Shown piece after piece: positions 13,049-28,000 of a stretch of DNA of 64,000 bases; within the stretch, counting starts at the first letter, position 1; each line of letters opens with the position of its first letter. The notes beneath the pieces were generated by a model. That model was not told the DNA's origin. It ran no database searches and worked only from the letters and a program-made list of their open reading frames with translations. Both the position numbers and the translations under genes were made by a program. The DNA comes from Leptoclinus maculatus (Eukaryota > Chordata > Actinopteri > Perciformes > Stichaeidae). The stretch spans positions 2,266,631 to 2,330,630 of the forward strand of contig JAVDOI010000008.1 in the NCBI GenBank assembly GCA_032191485.1, given 5' to 3'.

Positions 13049-16000
13049 ATGTATTATATTATATACAGTATATTGACATTTCTCACTCAATTTATAAAAA
13101 TGGGCATTTTGGGGTTAAAAAATGTCTCACAAGGCCATCTACTGTTTTAAATCAGCCCTAATTGTCAAGATTAATTCTGAGACAGACTCGACAGATTGGG
13201 ACTAATTTAAGTCATGTCAAAAGAATGTTAACAGCCACTAATCAGAATCTATCGTTTTGTAATTGTTCAGTAACCACAGTGTAGCGTTACAATCAGTCTG
13301 TTCTCTCCTTTCTGTGACTGTAGATCAATCACAACATCACATCATCAGGTTTAACGACCGATTATCTGGAGGTACCGATGTGTTTTCCTGCGCTGTGACA
13401 AAGTGTGTAGACGGAGTGTTACGTTAGCTTGTTTTCATGCCCACGTTGTTACAGAACGTGAGTAGCAGATGGACGCGCCGGAGACGGAGTCGCTGGGGTC
13501 AGCCAAGCTGACTCTGAGGTCGCTACAGCCTCGACGGTCCACGAGGCGGAGGGACCGCGTGGTGTTATTTCTTGACTCATTTGTGGTCTGATAAACAGTA
13601 GCCCCCATGCCATAGCGCTATTGTCCAAGCTACAGTAGCTGTCACGCTTGTCGAGGCGTTCTCATGTTTCTAAATGATGCAGACCTAGAGGTGAAGTTAC
13701 TTTTACACTACGTAGCCTACTTGGTAGAAGCAAGAATATCCATAAAAATGAACAAGTCAACAACATCTGCAAGTCAGGCAGGCTTCTGAAAAGCTCCTGG
13801 TTTCGGCATGACGGCGTGAGCAGACAAAACTAAACCACGTTGCAGCCAGACAGCAGCGCAGACTAAGACCCGGTGGAATCCTGGCCTTAGTCTCAGCTTG
13901 GGTTACTTTTTCCTTTTCTATTTCTGCTATGGATTGGATATTGGAACCGGCTGTACTTGAACTTCTCTTTGTGATAAATTGTGCATTATTCCACTTTTTT
14001 TTACCTCTTAGCTTTCTATTTATCTTCTATGGATCTTCAGATGTGTCGCTTGTCTCATTGAATGCATGCATCATCATTCATCAATGACGTACCGTGTTAA
14101 TTGCCTTAGCCGTGTGTTCGTGGACAGTATTGTTGCATTGTTTATAATTGGAACATGTGGTGCTGACAGAAACAGGAACAGATTGAGCATGAGCCGACCT
14201 CGTAACTATCTCATAACTTCAATGTCTTCCTGCATTGCTTCGATTACGCCCGTCACTTCATGTAAATGGAGTCTGCGGTTTGTTTTTCATTCCCGAGCTT
14301 GTGTTTGCATGTGTGCAACCAGACGTCAACGCATTGACAAACTTCCACGAGGGCGGAGAGGCGTTGTACATTATACGGGGTGTTTATATAATTCTGGCAA
14401 CATTTGAATGGAACCTGACACCTGAGGGATGAGCTCTCTATAGGACAGCGGTAGGAGGGGAACCAGCAGTTAATCAATAAAGATGTTTAATCCTGTTAAA
14501 TGACCAACTTCTCCGTTTGTCTTTCAGGCCAATAAACTTAGAACCAAGACCCTGCACAACACACTCAACCCCGTCTGGAGCGAGACCCTGACCTACTACG
14601 GCATCACCGACGAGGATATGGTCCGCAAAACACTCAGGTAGGCTTCTCTCAACCTAAAAACTACTGGAAGGAAACAAGGATGGGGAAAGAAGGAAGGTGG
14701 AAGGATGAGGGAAAGGTGTGGCAAGAAAGAAAGAATAGAAGGAAGGAGTGACAAAATAAAAGAAATGGAAGAGAGAAAGGGAAATGAGAGGGATGGAATG
14801 GAGACATGAAATAAAAGGAATGAACGGATGGGAAAGGAAGGAAGTGTATTAAAGGAATGGAAGTAAAGGACATGGAGGAAATAAATGGAAGGGAATTAAA
14901 GGAAAGGAAGTGAAAGAAAGGAAGGGAATTAAAGGACATGGAGGAAATAAATGGAAGGGAAGGGAAAGAAAGGAAGGGAAGGGAATGAGGGAGGTAATTA
15001 GAGGAATGGAGGGGAATGAATGAATGAAAACAAAAGACATGGAGGGAATGAAAAAAGATAAAAAGATAAAAAGAAGGAAGGATATTTAAAGAAAGAATTA
15101 AAAAGAGTGGAAGAGATAAAATATGCTTTTCCATGTCTGGGTATATTTCAGCGTGAGCTGCTTTAGATTTGTGTTGAAAGGTTTAAGACTCCTGAGATGA
15201 ATCACTACAGCTTGTATTTGACAACATTTCACCCAGAAATGACTTATTCATCCCGTGTATCCTTCTTCACTACTCGGTGCCGGGGAGGACCGGACTGCGT
15301 GATACCCCCCCCCCCCCCCCCCCCGATCAGTTTGGGGCCGGGGGAATCCTTTTGTTTGTGTAATCTCCAAACAGCACGTTGTTTGAGATAACTTCCTGTT
15401 TTTGTTGGTTATTTGTATTTCACAACAACACCTGAGAATAGACTGAAGCTGGAGCAGGGACGTCTGCTCCTCGTGATAAATATGACACTGTTACGCAACG
15501 GAAGTGTTACTTCACTGTTCTTTGCTCCTTTATTTTTACCAAAGTGTTAACACTGTAGTAGAAGTAGGTTATACAATCAAATGCGTAATCACTTTTGGTA
15601 GCTACAGCACAGAATACATATCCCAATGATAGGTGGGCCGCATGCTGTGGAGGATTTTATTTTGCTTTAGTTTTCTGTTTAAGAATCTAAGAAACTACTG
15701 CGTGTGCTTTCTCCTAACCTACAGCTGTGACTTCCTATTCGTGCCGGGGGCTCATTATATTACCCAGCAGTCTTGTATGTGTGTTGCACACTGATTGGCG
15801 TAGTGGCCGTGCCATTTTTAGGCTTTTTAGGCATTCTGTGCGCTTGGTCTACTACGATTTGATGGATTGCCAAAAAAGGTTTTTGCACAAATATTCATGG
15901 TCCCCAGATTCTGGACCGCACTGACGTTTCCTCTGGCGCCACCATGAGGTAGACATTTGTGGTTTTGAGGAATATACCTCAGCAACTATAACCGGCAGCC

Positions 16001-19000
16001 ATAATCCATATTTTCTTTGGTGGTCTTCCTGTTGCATATTGTTACTGATGATGCTGCTTTAATGAGGTAATCCGTTGCTTTTGCGCTTACATTTTTATGG
16101 CACAATTCTCTGGGCTATGGCTGCTTATAAACCGGCTTACCGACGCTGAAGTTGTCTTTGAACGACTGTGGATTGAAGCAGAATATTTCGTTAGATAAAA
16201 ACATGTTGTGATGCTTGGAAATGATCACATCTCTATTTTTTTTCGATACTTTTGGACTTTTGGACGCAATGAATAGTCGATTTATTGGATTAATGGCTGA
16301 GGAATGCTCAAGCACTCATCAATACATGTAATTCAAATGACATTGTATTACTTCTAATTATTTCAAATGTAATTATTAATTCTTACATCCTCATTTCTTA
16401 AAAGTCTCACAGCCGGGGGAAGTAATTAACAGACACTCTTATCAATGCTTTGCAGAGCAGGGAAAACGTGCATTTTTACTGCACCGAGTACCACGACAGT
16501 AACACCGGGCCACTTCTCAGAGATGTGATCCGACAGACTTCACAACTCACACAGCAGCTCCTCGATTAACCATTAACCATTATCCAGGAACAATACTGTG
16601 AGGAAAGCCTCCACATTCCCAGACAACACTGTTCATTTCTGTTTTTTCTAAATTGAAATTTGAATTCAGCACCACCTGCCCATGCACTGTAGCAGATAAG
16701 TTATTGTTTGTTTCATTGTGATTCTAATTGCACCGCATCCCCTACAAGCTACAGTGCTGATACTTATTACTCGTGCTACTGGCTGCATGCTTTTTTTTCT
16801 CCGCGTGTCGGCTGATTATCCGGGAGAAAAACACTTGAAGCAAACAGTATTCCACTACATGAGCCTGACGAAGTGTGAATCATGTCATGTCAGGGACTCG
16901 CCCTCTGCATTTATTGAAGACGTAGATCTGCCGAGAGCAGCGTATTCCCACACCAATAATTGACATTCATTATAAATGTAATGAAATGGTGGCGAGGAAT
17001 ATAGATCTCCGGTCTGGGAAGTAAAAGCGTACCCTATACGTGTGCGGTTCATCCGTCGGTGATACTGTGGAACATAGTGGATCATTCTTTTGGTGATTGA
17101 AAAATACACTCGCAAAACATACACTTACGTTTTCAAAGGATGTTGTCGTGCATTGAAAACAGTGTTGTCTTTATGCGTTCGCTGGAAACGGATAGAAAAT
17201 GATCACATTATACTAATAAGTAAACAGCCTGAATGCACCATGCACGACGACACGTTTCCATTCAAGCTGCACTAATTGAGTGAATAAGATCAGCACAGCG
17301 AGATATGTTCAAGTTAGAGTCGTGATTTGGTTTTTAATGACTCTGAAATGAGCAGAACATAATTTTTCCATCACCTGAAATATCTCTTGACTTCTTCTCC
17401 CTCTCACGTTAGAATATTTAAAGTCTTTTGATCCAAACACGGCCGAGTGCTTCCTAAAGCGTAATTATCCCATCGTCGGCTGTCATGCTGATCGAGTCCG
17501 ACAAAAGCCTCGTGAACTCCTTCACTGCAGAACTACCGGTGTTTTTGCTTCAGTGCTGTGGAGGCCCAGAGAGTCGGCGGGGGCAGGTTTATAGTGAAGT
17601 GAAGAGTTTTGGTGAGAATAGAATCCCTGTGATGGAGGATGATCGACTCCAGGGGGAAAATGACTGGTTTTATAGTTTACAGCCTCCCTCTCAGCAGCAA
17701 AACTTTAACCTGAGCCTCACTTCATTCTCATCCTTCTCCTCTCAGGATCTCAGTGTGTGATGAGGACAAATTCAGACACAACGAGTTCATCGGGGAAACG
17801 AGGATCCCGCTCAAGAAGCTGAAGCCCAACCAAATCAAAAACTTCAACAACTGCCTGGAGAAACAATTACCTGTAAGTTCAATGTATCACACAGATACTT
17901 GTGGTTTTAGGCGTCACTGTTTAAAAAGAGCACAGCAACTGTGACCAGAGACAAAGATGGAGAAGTACACAGTACTTCATTTAGCAACAAGTGTTAACAT
18001 CAGGTTTAAATTATCTTTATACATATCAGTCACACTCTTTTCTTCATTGCAAGACAATGCTATACTCCAGTGTATACTACACCATACACTACTCCAGTGT
18101 ATACTACACACCCTACACTACCCCAGTGTATACTACACCATACACTACCCCAGTGTATACTACACCATACACTACTCCAGTGTATACTACACCATACACT
18201 ACCCCAGTGTATACTACACCATACACTACCCCAGTGTATACTACACCATACACTACCCCAGTGTATACTACACCATACACTACTCCAGTGTATACTACAC
18301 CATACACTACTCCAGTGTATACTACACCATACACTACTCCAGTGTATACTACACCATACACTACCTCAGTGTATACTACACCACACACTAATCCAGTGTA
18401 TACTACACCACACACTACTCCAGTGTATACTACACCACACACTACCCCAGTGTATACTACACCACACACTACCCCAGTGTATACTACACCACACACTACC
18501 CCAGTGTATACTACACCACACACTACCCCAGTGTATACTACACCATACACTACTCCAGTGTATACTACACCATACACTACCCCAGTGTATACTACACCAT
18601 ACACTACTCCAGTGTATACTACACCATACACTACCCCAGTGTATACTACACCATACACTACCCCAGTGTATACTACACCATACACTACTCCAGTGTATAC
18701 TACACCATACACTACTCCAGTGTATACTACACCATACACTACACCATACACTACCCCAGTGTATACTACACCATACACTACCCCAGTGTATACTACACCA
18801 TACACTACCCCAGTGTATACTACACCATACACTACTCCAGTGTATACTACACCATACACTACCTCAGTGTATACTACACCACACACTAATCCAGTGTATA
18901 CTACACCACACACTACTCCAGTGTATACTACACCACACACTACCCCAGTGTATACTACACCACACACTACCCCAGTGTATACTACACCACACACTACCCC

Positions 19001-22000
19001 AGTGTATACTACACCACACACTACCCCAGTGTATACTACACCATACACTACTCCAGTGTATACTACACCATACACTACCCCAGTGTATACTACACCATAC
19101 ACTACTCCAGTGTATACTACACCATACACTACCCCAGTGTATACTACACCATACACTACCCCAGTGTATACTACACCATACACTACTCCAGTGTATACTA
19201 CACCATACACTACTCCAGTGTATACTACACCATACACTACACCATACACTACCCCAGTGTATACTACACCATACACTACCCCAGTGTATACTACACCATA
19301 CACTACCCAAGTGTATACTACACCATACACTACCCCAGTGTATACTACACCATACACTACCTCAGTGTATACTACACCATACACTACCCCAGTGTATACT
19401 ACACCACACACTACCCCAGTGTATACTACACCACACACTACCCCAGTGTATACTACACCACACACTACCCCAGTGTATACTACACCATACACTACTCCAG
19501 TGTATACTACACCATACACTACCCCAGTGTATACTACACCATACACTACTCCAGTGTATACTACACCATACACTACCCCAGTGTATACTACACCATACAC
19601 TACCCCAGTGTATACTACACCATACACTACTCCAGTGTATACTACACCATACACTACTCCAGTGTATACTACACCATACACTACACCATACACTACCCCA
19701 GTGTATACTACACCATACACTACCCCAGTGTATACTACACCATACACTACCCCAGTGTATACTACACCATACACTACTCCAGTGTATACTACACCATACA
19801 CTACTCCAGTGTATACTACACCATACACTACACCATACACTACCCCAGTGTATACTACACCATACACTACCCCAGTGTATACTACACCATACACTACCCA
19901 AGTGTATACTACACCATACACTACCCCAGTGTATACTACACCATACACTACCCCAGTGTATACTACACCATACACTACCCCAGTGTATACTACACCATAC
20001 ACTACCCAAGTGTATACTACACCATACACTACCCCAGTGTATACTACACCATACACTACCCCAGTGTATACTACACCATACACTACTCCAGTGTATACTA
20101 CACCATACACTACCTCAGTGTATACTACACCATACACTACTCCAGTGTATACTACACCATACACTACCCAAGTGTATACTACACCATACACTACCTCAGT
20201 GTATACTACACCATACACTACCTCAGTGTATACTACACCATACACTACCCCAGTGTATACTACACCATACACTACCCAAGTGTATACTACACCATACACT
20301 ACCCCAGTGTATACTACACCATACACTACCCCAGTGTATACTACACCATACACTACCCCAGTGTATACTACACCATACACTACCCAAGTGTATACTACAC
20401 CATACACTACCCCAGTGTATACTACACCATACACTACCCCAGTGTATACTACACCATACACTACTCCAGTGTATACTACACCATACACTACACCATACAC
20501 TACCCCAGTGTATACTACACCATACACTACCCCAGTGTATACTACACCATACACTACTCCAGTGTATACTACACCATACACTACTCCAGTGTATACTACA
20601 CCATACACTACTCCAGTGTACACTACACCACACACTACCCCAGTGTATACTACCATACACTACCCCAGTGTATACTACACCATACACTACTCCAGTGTAT
20701 ACTACACCATACACTACTCCAGTGTATACTACACCATACACTACCCCAGTGTATACTACACCATACACTACTCCAGTGTATACTACACCATACACTACAC
20801 CATACACTACCCCAGTGTATACTACACCATACACTACCTCAGTGTATACTACACCATACACTACCTCAGTGTATACTACACCATACACTACCTCAGTGTA
20901 TACTACACCATACACTACCTCAGTGTATACTACACCATACACTACCTCAGTGTATACTACACCATACACTACCTCAGTGTATACTAGTACTATATGTTCC
21001 AGATATATCTCCTCTTTGCTTGTTGTGTAGCTGTATCATCATGAACAACATCAGAAGACTTATGATATAAAGGTGTTAAACCAAATTAAATGCATACTGT
21101 GTGTCTAGATTGATACTGAATATTAAACAAGAAACCAATCACAATATGCAAAAATGAAAGGGAAGAATTAATAAATATAGAGATGAGAGCTTCTTCTTTT
21201 TTAGACGTTTTGATTTTATGGTTTTGCTTCGTATTTATTGTTCACTTGTTAACCTTTGTTCTCAAACCTAATTGTTTTTTTATCAATATATTTTTCTTAA
21301 CTACCCCTGTAACACTTTCTTCAGGGTATTGTAAAGGCAATACCAAAGTAATTTTTTTCATTGTCAAGGGATTATTATAATGATAAAAAAAAAAACATTT
21401 CTAGCGTTTCAGTGTTGTGTAGAGAAAATACAAAAAGTGATGCTGAACCGTTGCCAATAACTCACCTTTTAAATAACACTGTTCACAGGAACAGCATGTG
21501 ATTGGAAACTAATTGAAATACCCAGAAAAGCTTAAATCTGGCCCACAATGATGTACATGTCAACAATTACATGCTGGTAATTTGCACGAAGAACATCAGT
21601 ACAAACAACAGCATCCATAAGACTTCCCTTTGGGTTTTGAGCCCATGAGTGGGGTGCGGGAGTGGATTATGTGCGATGAGAACATGGGAGTGGAGTGGAG
21701 TATCATTGAACTGTGATTGAACATCCTTTTCAAATTGCCTACACAGTTTATGGGTAGAAAAAAAAAAAAGGAATACTGTGTAATTCTGGATCACCCATCT
21801 ACAGAGCACTGCTTTGTGTTTGCTCCTCTCGTATGCTTTGTTGTCTATGTGGGAGTGTGAAACAGCATCCGGAAATACAAAATATGCTCGTATGAAGCAG
21901 CCACGGCACATTCACCGGTCTAGGTTTATTTAATGTAAGTACATGGTATACTTCCAAACAGACTATATTTCAAATGTGTATAGTGGTTTTAATTTGTCAT

Positions 22001-25000
22001 ACAATGACTACAGAGTAATAGTGCCAGAAGACGGCAGTGATGGTTCAAAATCTGTGAGGTGATGACAATAGGAATAGATTCCGTCAGTGCCGATACCTCA
22101 CTCACAAGTACTTTCATAGCCTCCACTACAAAAAGCACATCCTGACGCGATGCTTCCGGCTGAATCCATACCTTCGCCGTGACTAAATGTGAAAATGATT
22201 TAGAAAATTGAAGGTAGACCAGCTTCAAATAGTAGCTTTTCTACAGCTATCAACGGCAGAGATTGGATGGCTTTACTCTGCACATGCCGTTAACTCTTAT
22301 ATTGCACATCTAGTCAGGAAGCATAGCCCTGGAGGAGGCTTTACTGGATCTGGCAGCTCAGACCATCACCACATGCAGCAGTGGCTTTTAGAGAAGCTGC
22401 AGAGCAGATGTTTGTGTCAAACTCCATAGCTGTTTTGCTGTTTTGTTGTTTTTTTTGTTGCTATTTTGGAACACCCTGTCAAATGTCTTACCCTAGCAAC
22501 GGCGAGTATAAAGCACAGTATGGCCATTTTCACATAGAAATGCTTCAAGGCAAAGGGAAGCTATGACGGATGCTGGTTCCAGAGAGAAAAAAGGAAAGAC
22601 AATTTCTGCTCCGCTTGCTCTTGAAGTAGCAGATAAGGAGTTCTGTCTCAACACAGGATGTTCTGGATGCTGTGCTGAGGAGAATATAGCAGCAGAGGCA
22701 ATTTAATCATCTCATCCAGCAGCTAGCGGTGCCCGTCTTAAGCCTCTTTCCCGCTGGACAAGCACAAGCTAACACCCGCTAACATCTGGCTTCTGTCTTC
22801 AAGGCTACAATCGGCATTTGTTCCCAGGACAAATGACTCTGCAGTAGTGACGGGTATTAATGCACTTTGGGTCCAGACCGGACCAGCGCAGACCAGCGCA
22901 GACCAGCGCAGACCAGATCCACTCCTTCTGCTCTCAACTTTCACAATAAAAGCCCTTGACAATATTCACAGGCAATATTTGGCATTTCTGCGTCGTATAT
23001 TCGTCACGCCCGGGGCGTTTAAAGAACGTTACAAAAACATAGAATTCATATGCTCTCCTCAAAGCCACCAGACTCCAGTGAGACAACATGTCAACATGTC
23101 AACATGTCAGCATGTCGCTGATCATCAAAGCACACTTCATCAACTCTCTTTGTTAAGACTTTCCACTGTTTTAACAACCACCAACTCTGGTTTGAGAGTT
23201 TAAAAGAAAGACAGCAGCACATATAAATAAAGAAGCAACCATCGTAACATTTTCACTATTTACCAACTCTGCTTTAGTTGCCTGTGTGACATCTACCATG
23301 ACACGCCAATGCAACTGCGCGGCATTCACACTCGGAAACGAGTGTTTTTGCCAGCTCTGATTTTGGAGGGAAACGGGTATCGATGGTGGTTTTCGGCTGA
23401 CAGTAGACCATTTTGATTGTCCAGCTCTTAAACTAGTCAGTCAGCCTGTGAGCTGGTGGAATGGACCCATCACAAGTTGAGATGCAGCAAAAAATGATTT
23501 TAAAGTCTAAAAATTAAAAAAGCGTACCATTTTAAATTGATTCATCTTATCTGTGAACCCTGGGAATTTATAGTGCTGTTTAAGTTTTTACATTAAAACG
23601 CACCCATGAATGAGCTCAGAACCGTAGCGTCTCCATTGTCACCACAGTAGAAAGATAAAAAGTGCTCACACAGAGGAGCCGGTTGTATGTTTTGGTAATC
23701 TGAAGGGAGCTGTGCAGCTGTGTCCTTGTAAACATTGTGACTATTCACCCTGTTCTATCTAATAGATGCGTCTGCCAGCCTCAACCCTGGATCTGCCCTT
23801 AGCATTGGCACCAGCAGACAGTAGAAGGGCTGACCTGTGTAGGAGCCAGCGGACTAATCTGGCAATGAATCTCCGATCAGTGTCTCTGTGCAGTACACTT
23901 CTCTATTCCCTCAGCTCAGCTGGACAATGAAAGGCTTAATTGTAAGAGATGGCCACAAATTTGAAGCTCACCCTGCTGGTTTAATTCCTGATTTTGGAGG
24001 GAAAAAAGCGCGTTTATCTCATTACAGTTCATGTAAACCAGTGATGTTCATTTGTCCGCCCTGGAAGCTCAGCACAAGCAATAATGTTGCTGCTGTGCTG
24101 AATTGCTGGACAGGGCACACAAAAAAAGATTGTGGCCCAATTAGTGTGAGAGTTGTTCCAAAACCGATTACCAGTATTGGATTTGCCTCCAATACTGCCT
24201 AAAATGCTGGATGCGCACCAATCTGACACCACGATATATATCATATATTAGCTCATTTATGCTACAAAGAAACAATAGCGACACGTGTCACTCGCTACCC
24301 GATCAGTACATCCCTGCAGGATTTGTACTGAACACGTGTAACTCATCATCAGCGCCGGAAAAAAACAATCACTGCATCTGAAATAAATCACAGCAGTAAT
24401 TGCACATGTGCAATACCGATCTGGCAAGTGCACGATGAGAGTGCAGTGTTGGCCAGAGCATTCAAAATGTCAATATTTAACACAGCAAAATCTGCCAAAC
24501 TAGACAATAAAAACAAGTTATACGGCATTCATTCTCTGCATGCGTTTGTTCGTGTTCAAATCCAGCAGTTGCGGTTCAATATTTGAAGTTATTTGTATTT
24601 CTGGCCATCGGGTGAATGGTTTTGTTCTCCACCAACTACCAAGGGAAATATCAGGGGAAATATCAGGCTCATTAGCTCTTAATGCTCCATTGTGTTCACC
24701 ATCTAGTCACTAACGTTGTCCATCTGGTCAGGTGACTGTACAGTGGAGATATAAGAGCAGTTCTGCTCTAAACCGCAACGTAATGAGCCGTAAAACCAAA
24801 AAACAACGAGCTGATATATAAACCTCAGTAGAGCTGAGGGAACCACAGAGGACTGTCACTATGAGCGAACCCTTCCACGTGTCACGTGATCCATTAATAA
24901 AAAAACAATATTGATTATGGCGGCTTTAAGTGCTCCTGGAGGGACAACAAGGAAACTCCAACCACTGACTAGATTTCCATAATGTTTTCTGTGGGTATTC

Positions 25001-28000
25001 ATGGTCCACAGGGATATAACTAATGTTGGATATTTCACATGAGAGATTGTGGAAGATGTCGGTGCGCGTGCAGACTGAATGCCAGCGGCCTGTAAACCTT
25101 CGGTCTCTTCTTCTGCATCAGCACAATAGTCGGCGAGTCCCACTGTTTTGTGAGAGGTGTTGATCTCAGGGATCCCAACCAGGACATTGGCAGGAGATGT
25201 GCTTTGGCTCAGCTTCCTGCTGCACACTTTCACAGCCTCATATCCTGAACTAAACAAAGCTTTGTTTCAAAGAGGTTTGGTAATGACAGTAAAAAGACCT
25301 GTGTTCATGTCAGCACGTCAGGAGATAGGCAGCGGTTGCCACTTGTGGCAGTTAATTACGGGTTTCCACCTCGAACTGTACGTTAAGAAATTGGAATTGA
25401 CTCCTGGCTCAGTCAAAGGAACCCCCCCCCCCCCCCCTTTATCCTGGGATGTCACCTGACCTTTTTACCTGGTAATTTCACTGTTTCCCTGGTAACCCCT
25501 AAGGGGCTGAGTAATACCTGGAACACTTGGAATATTATTGTGTCGGGCTGCAGCTCTGTGGAGTCACAGAAAACAAAGATGCAGAGAGAGAGCGACGTAT
25601 ATCTCACTCGATTATTCAGCTCTGCAGCTACATTCATGTAGAACCTTCAGACGGAGGTTATACTGTGCGTTAAATTCAATCAATGGACATCGTCCCAGAC
25701 GATCTTAATTGAGTTTTCCAGGCAATGGTACAATTAGCTGGAAAATGTAACAAACACTAGTGCACAGCAGTGTGTTTGTTTATGTAAGTAGATTCTACGT
25801 TTGAGCAGATTGACGGGAAGAGGAAAAGGAAGCTCACAGAAGAAAACACAGCGGATGATGAGACGATGGGCCCCTGGGACATGCAGACTTTATAGTTCTT
25901 TAGCTTTGTCTTTTTGACCCTTTTTATGGTCGTTGTGCGTCTCTCTATCCTCGTTCTGTGTCCCTTTGTGATCATTTGCTTCTTTGTAGTCATTTTGTGT
26001 CTGTTTATGGTCATTTAGTGCGTCTTCATCGTCTCTCCCAGAGCTGTTGTGCATCTCTTTTCTTTGTGGTGATTTGTGTCTTTGTGTCATTGTAGTTGTT
26101 TATTTGTCTTTGTTGTCATTGTTAATCTCTTCCTGGTTGGTTCTTTGAGTGACATGTTGTAGGTTAAAAGGCCCCTGACATGTTGGGCCCCTGGGTCTGT
26201 GCCAAGTAGGCCCGTTCAGTAGTCCGTCCATGAAAGCAGAGACAGAGAGAGGCCCGTGTAGTTTTAGTTTTCTCGCGATTAATGATGTTGTATGGTCATT
26301 AACTGAATTGTCAGTTTAATATGCGTCTATTTGTTTGTACGAGTTCATAAATATAGCATCTTAAAAGTCATTTGTTAGAGAAAGGAGGCGAGTAGCGAAG
26401 GTAGATGGATGATCTGCGAGTGTGAAATGGAAAAGACGACAGTGCTGAAAAGATGTCAGCACTTGTCAGGACCTTGGTGCCATCCAGGCAGCCTGAGGTT
26501 TGTACTTCCTCCCTCGCTTTCCGCCTCGACACTCTTGTATTCCTGTCAGCCTCTTGGTTTGCCACAGACTTCTTGTTAAACAGAGACAGAGAGGCAGAAA
26601 CAACAGTGGGATGTCCTAAACCCGGATAAACAGCAGAAGAAGAGACGGGACTAAATGGATTTGGCAGTGAACCGAGGCGGCGGCCGAAACATGTCGGCAC
26701 GCCAGACGAAACGGATGCCGAGTCCACAAGTCCAGTGAGACGTCTTGTAAAAGTCATCTGTGATTCATGTAGAGAGTCGGTTCCCTGGAGATATCGGATT
26801 AGTACCCTGCTGTGGACACCGCTGGACAGCTTGTTGAGCACCGTCTCCTACACACACCGCAAGACTGTGTGTAGGAGACAGAAGTCGGTGTCTGCAGAGA
26901 CTTTCGGCCTGTTGTTCTTCTTCATTTTATTATTCTTATACCGTTTCTGAATGTGTACGTGCGTCAGTGTTTTTGCAGTGAATGTGTGAGTGTTGTAACA
27001 AAGACTACTGCTTGGAGCTTTTTCATATGACATCACCCCAGTGACTTGGGGCGAGTGCATGAGCCATAATGAAGCAAAGCATGAAGCATGACAAGTGTTT
27101 TGGATTGTGAGTTTGGTGAGCGTTTTTCCATTGATGGGCACCATCTCAGTTCTTATAATACATATATGAATGCATATATTAAATTGCATTGAACAAAAAC
27201 AAATCAGAAGGGGGGGGGCGACTCCTCTGGTTGTATAGAAGTCTATGAGAAAATGACTCTACTTCTCTCTTGATTTATTACCTCAGTAAACATTGTAAAC
27301 ATGAGTTTATGGTCTCAATCTCTAGTTTCAAGTCTTCTTCAATACAGCATGATGTTCATTTAGTACATTATGGTCCATTTAGAGTCAAACAGACCATAAA
27401 GCAGGGGATGCTTTAGGGGCGGGGCTACACGGTGATTGACAGGTCGCTACCATAACGTTGTCGGTTCTTGGAGTTGTCCGTGTTTTCGTCACCTTTAACC
27501 TATTCACAGCTCCACCCTCATTGTCATGTCAAGATACAAAGTATAGAACTATATGTCTCTTAGGTTTAACTGCATTGCTTAGCTCTGGGGTGTGAGGTCA
27601 TTTGTCATCAAGTCAATTTCATTTATATTGCCCAAAATCACAAAGTTGCCTGAAGGGGCTTCACAATCTAGACAGCATTCGACACCCTCGGTCCTTAGAC
27701 CCTCGCTTCGGAGACAGCGAGGAAGAGCGAGACAGGGGGAGAAAACTAATGCATATCAATTTGAAATAGCACAAACCAAAAGTAAAAGAACTCGCAGTCC
27801 CATTTCCCACATTTCCACTAGTCCATGCACTTTCAAGTAGCCATTGATAAGCGTGAAGTCGTTAAGCCTCTGTGCATTTCCTCAGCTGATATGAATGGTC
27901 TTATACTGTATATGTGGTAAAGAATGAAAGGAAAGCCCAGTGCATATTCACATATTCACACAATCAGCAGCTGCGGGACTTTTGCCGGTAAATTGCATTT

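Larger units (their letters stand above)
6666..14527. other. doc2 intron
   Basis: 7.9-kb intron. Contents: a perfect 17-bp hairpin (6755-6797), poly-C runs (9602-9616, 9851-9866, 10063-10080, 10685-10696, 11212-11224), CA repeats (9615-9633, 11704-11722), and a (TA)n tract (13007-13044). No exon, RNA gene or transposon ORF was recognised. Confidence 0.7.

Noticed and set aside
14661..15134. 157-codon minus-strand frame rich in Phe, Ser, Leu and Pro
   Set aside because: Translation of the GGAA purine tract; low complexity, no domain.
18060..20985. CRISPR-like array
   Set aside because: The repeats are contiguous with no unique spacers, and the context is a vertebrate intron.
17991..21030. 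Open frames of 986-998 codons (+) and 847 codons (-) over the 27-bp array
   Set aside because: The unit length is a multiple of three with no stops in several frames on both strands. The array is intronic, between the exons at 17746 and 29007, and there is no start context or splice evidence. A Thr/Tyr/Pro repeat protein is not supported.
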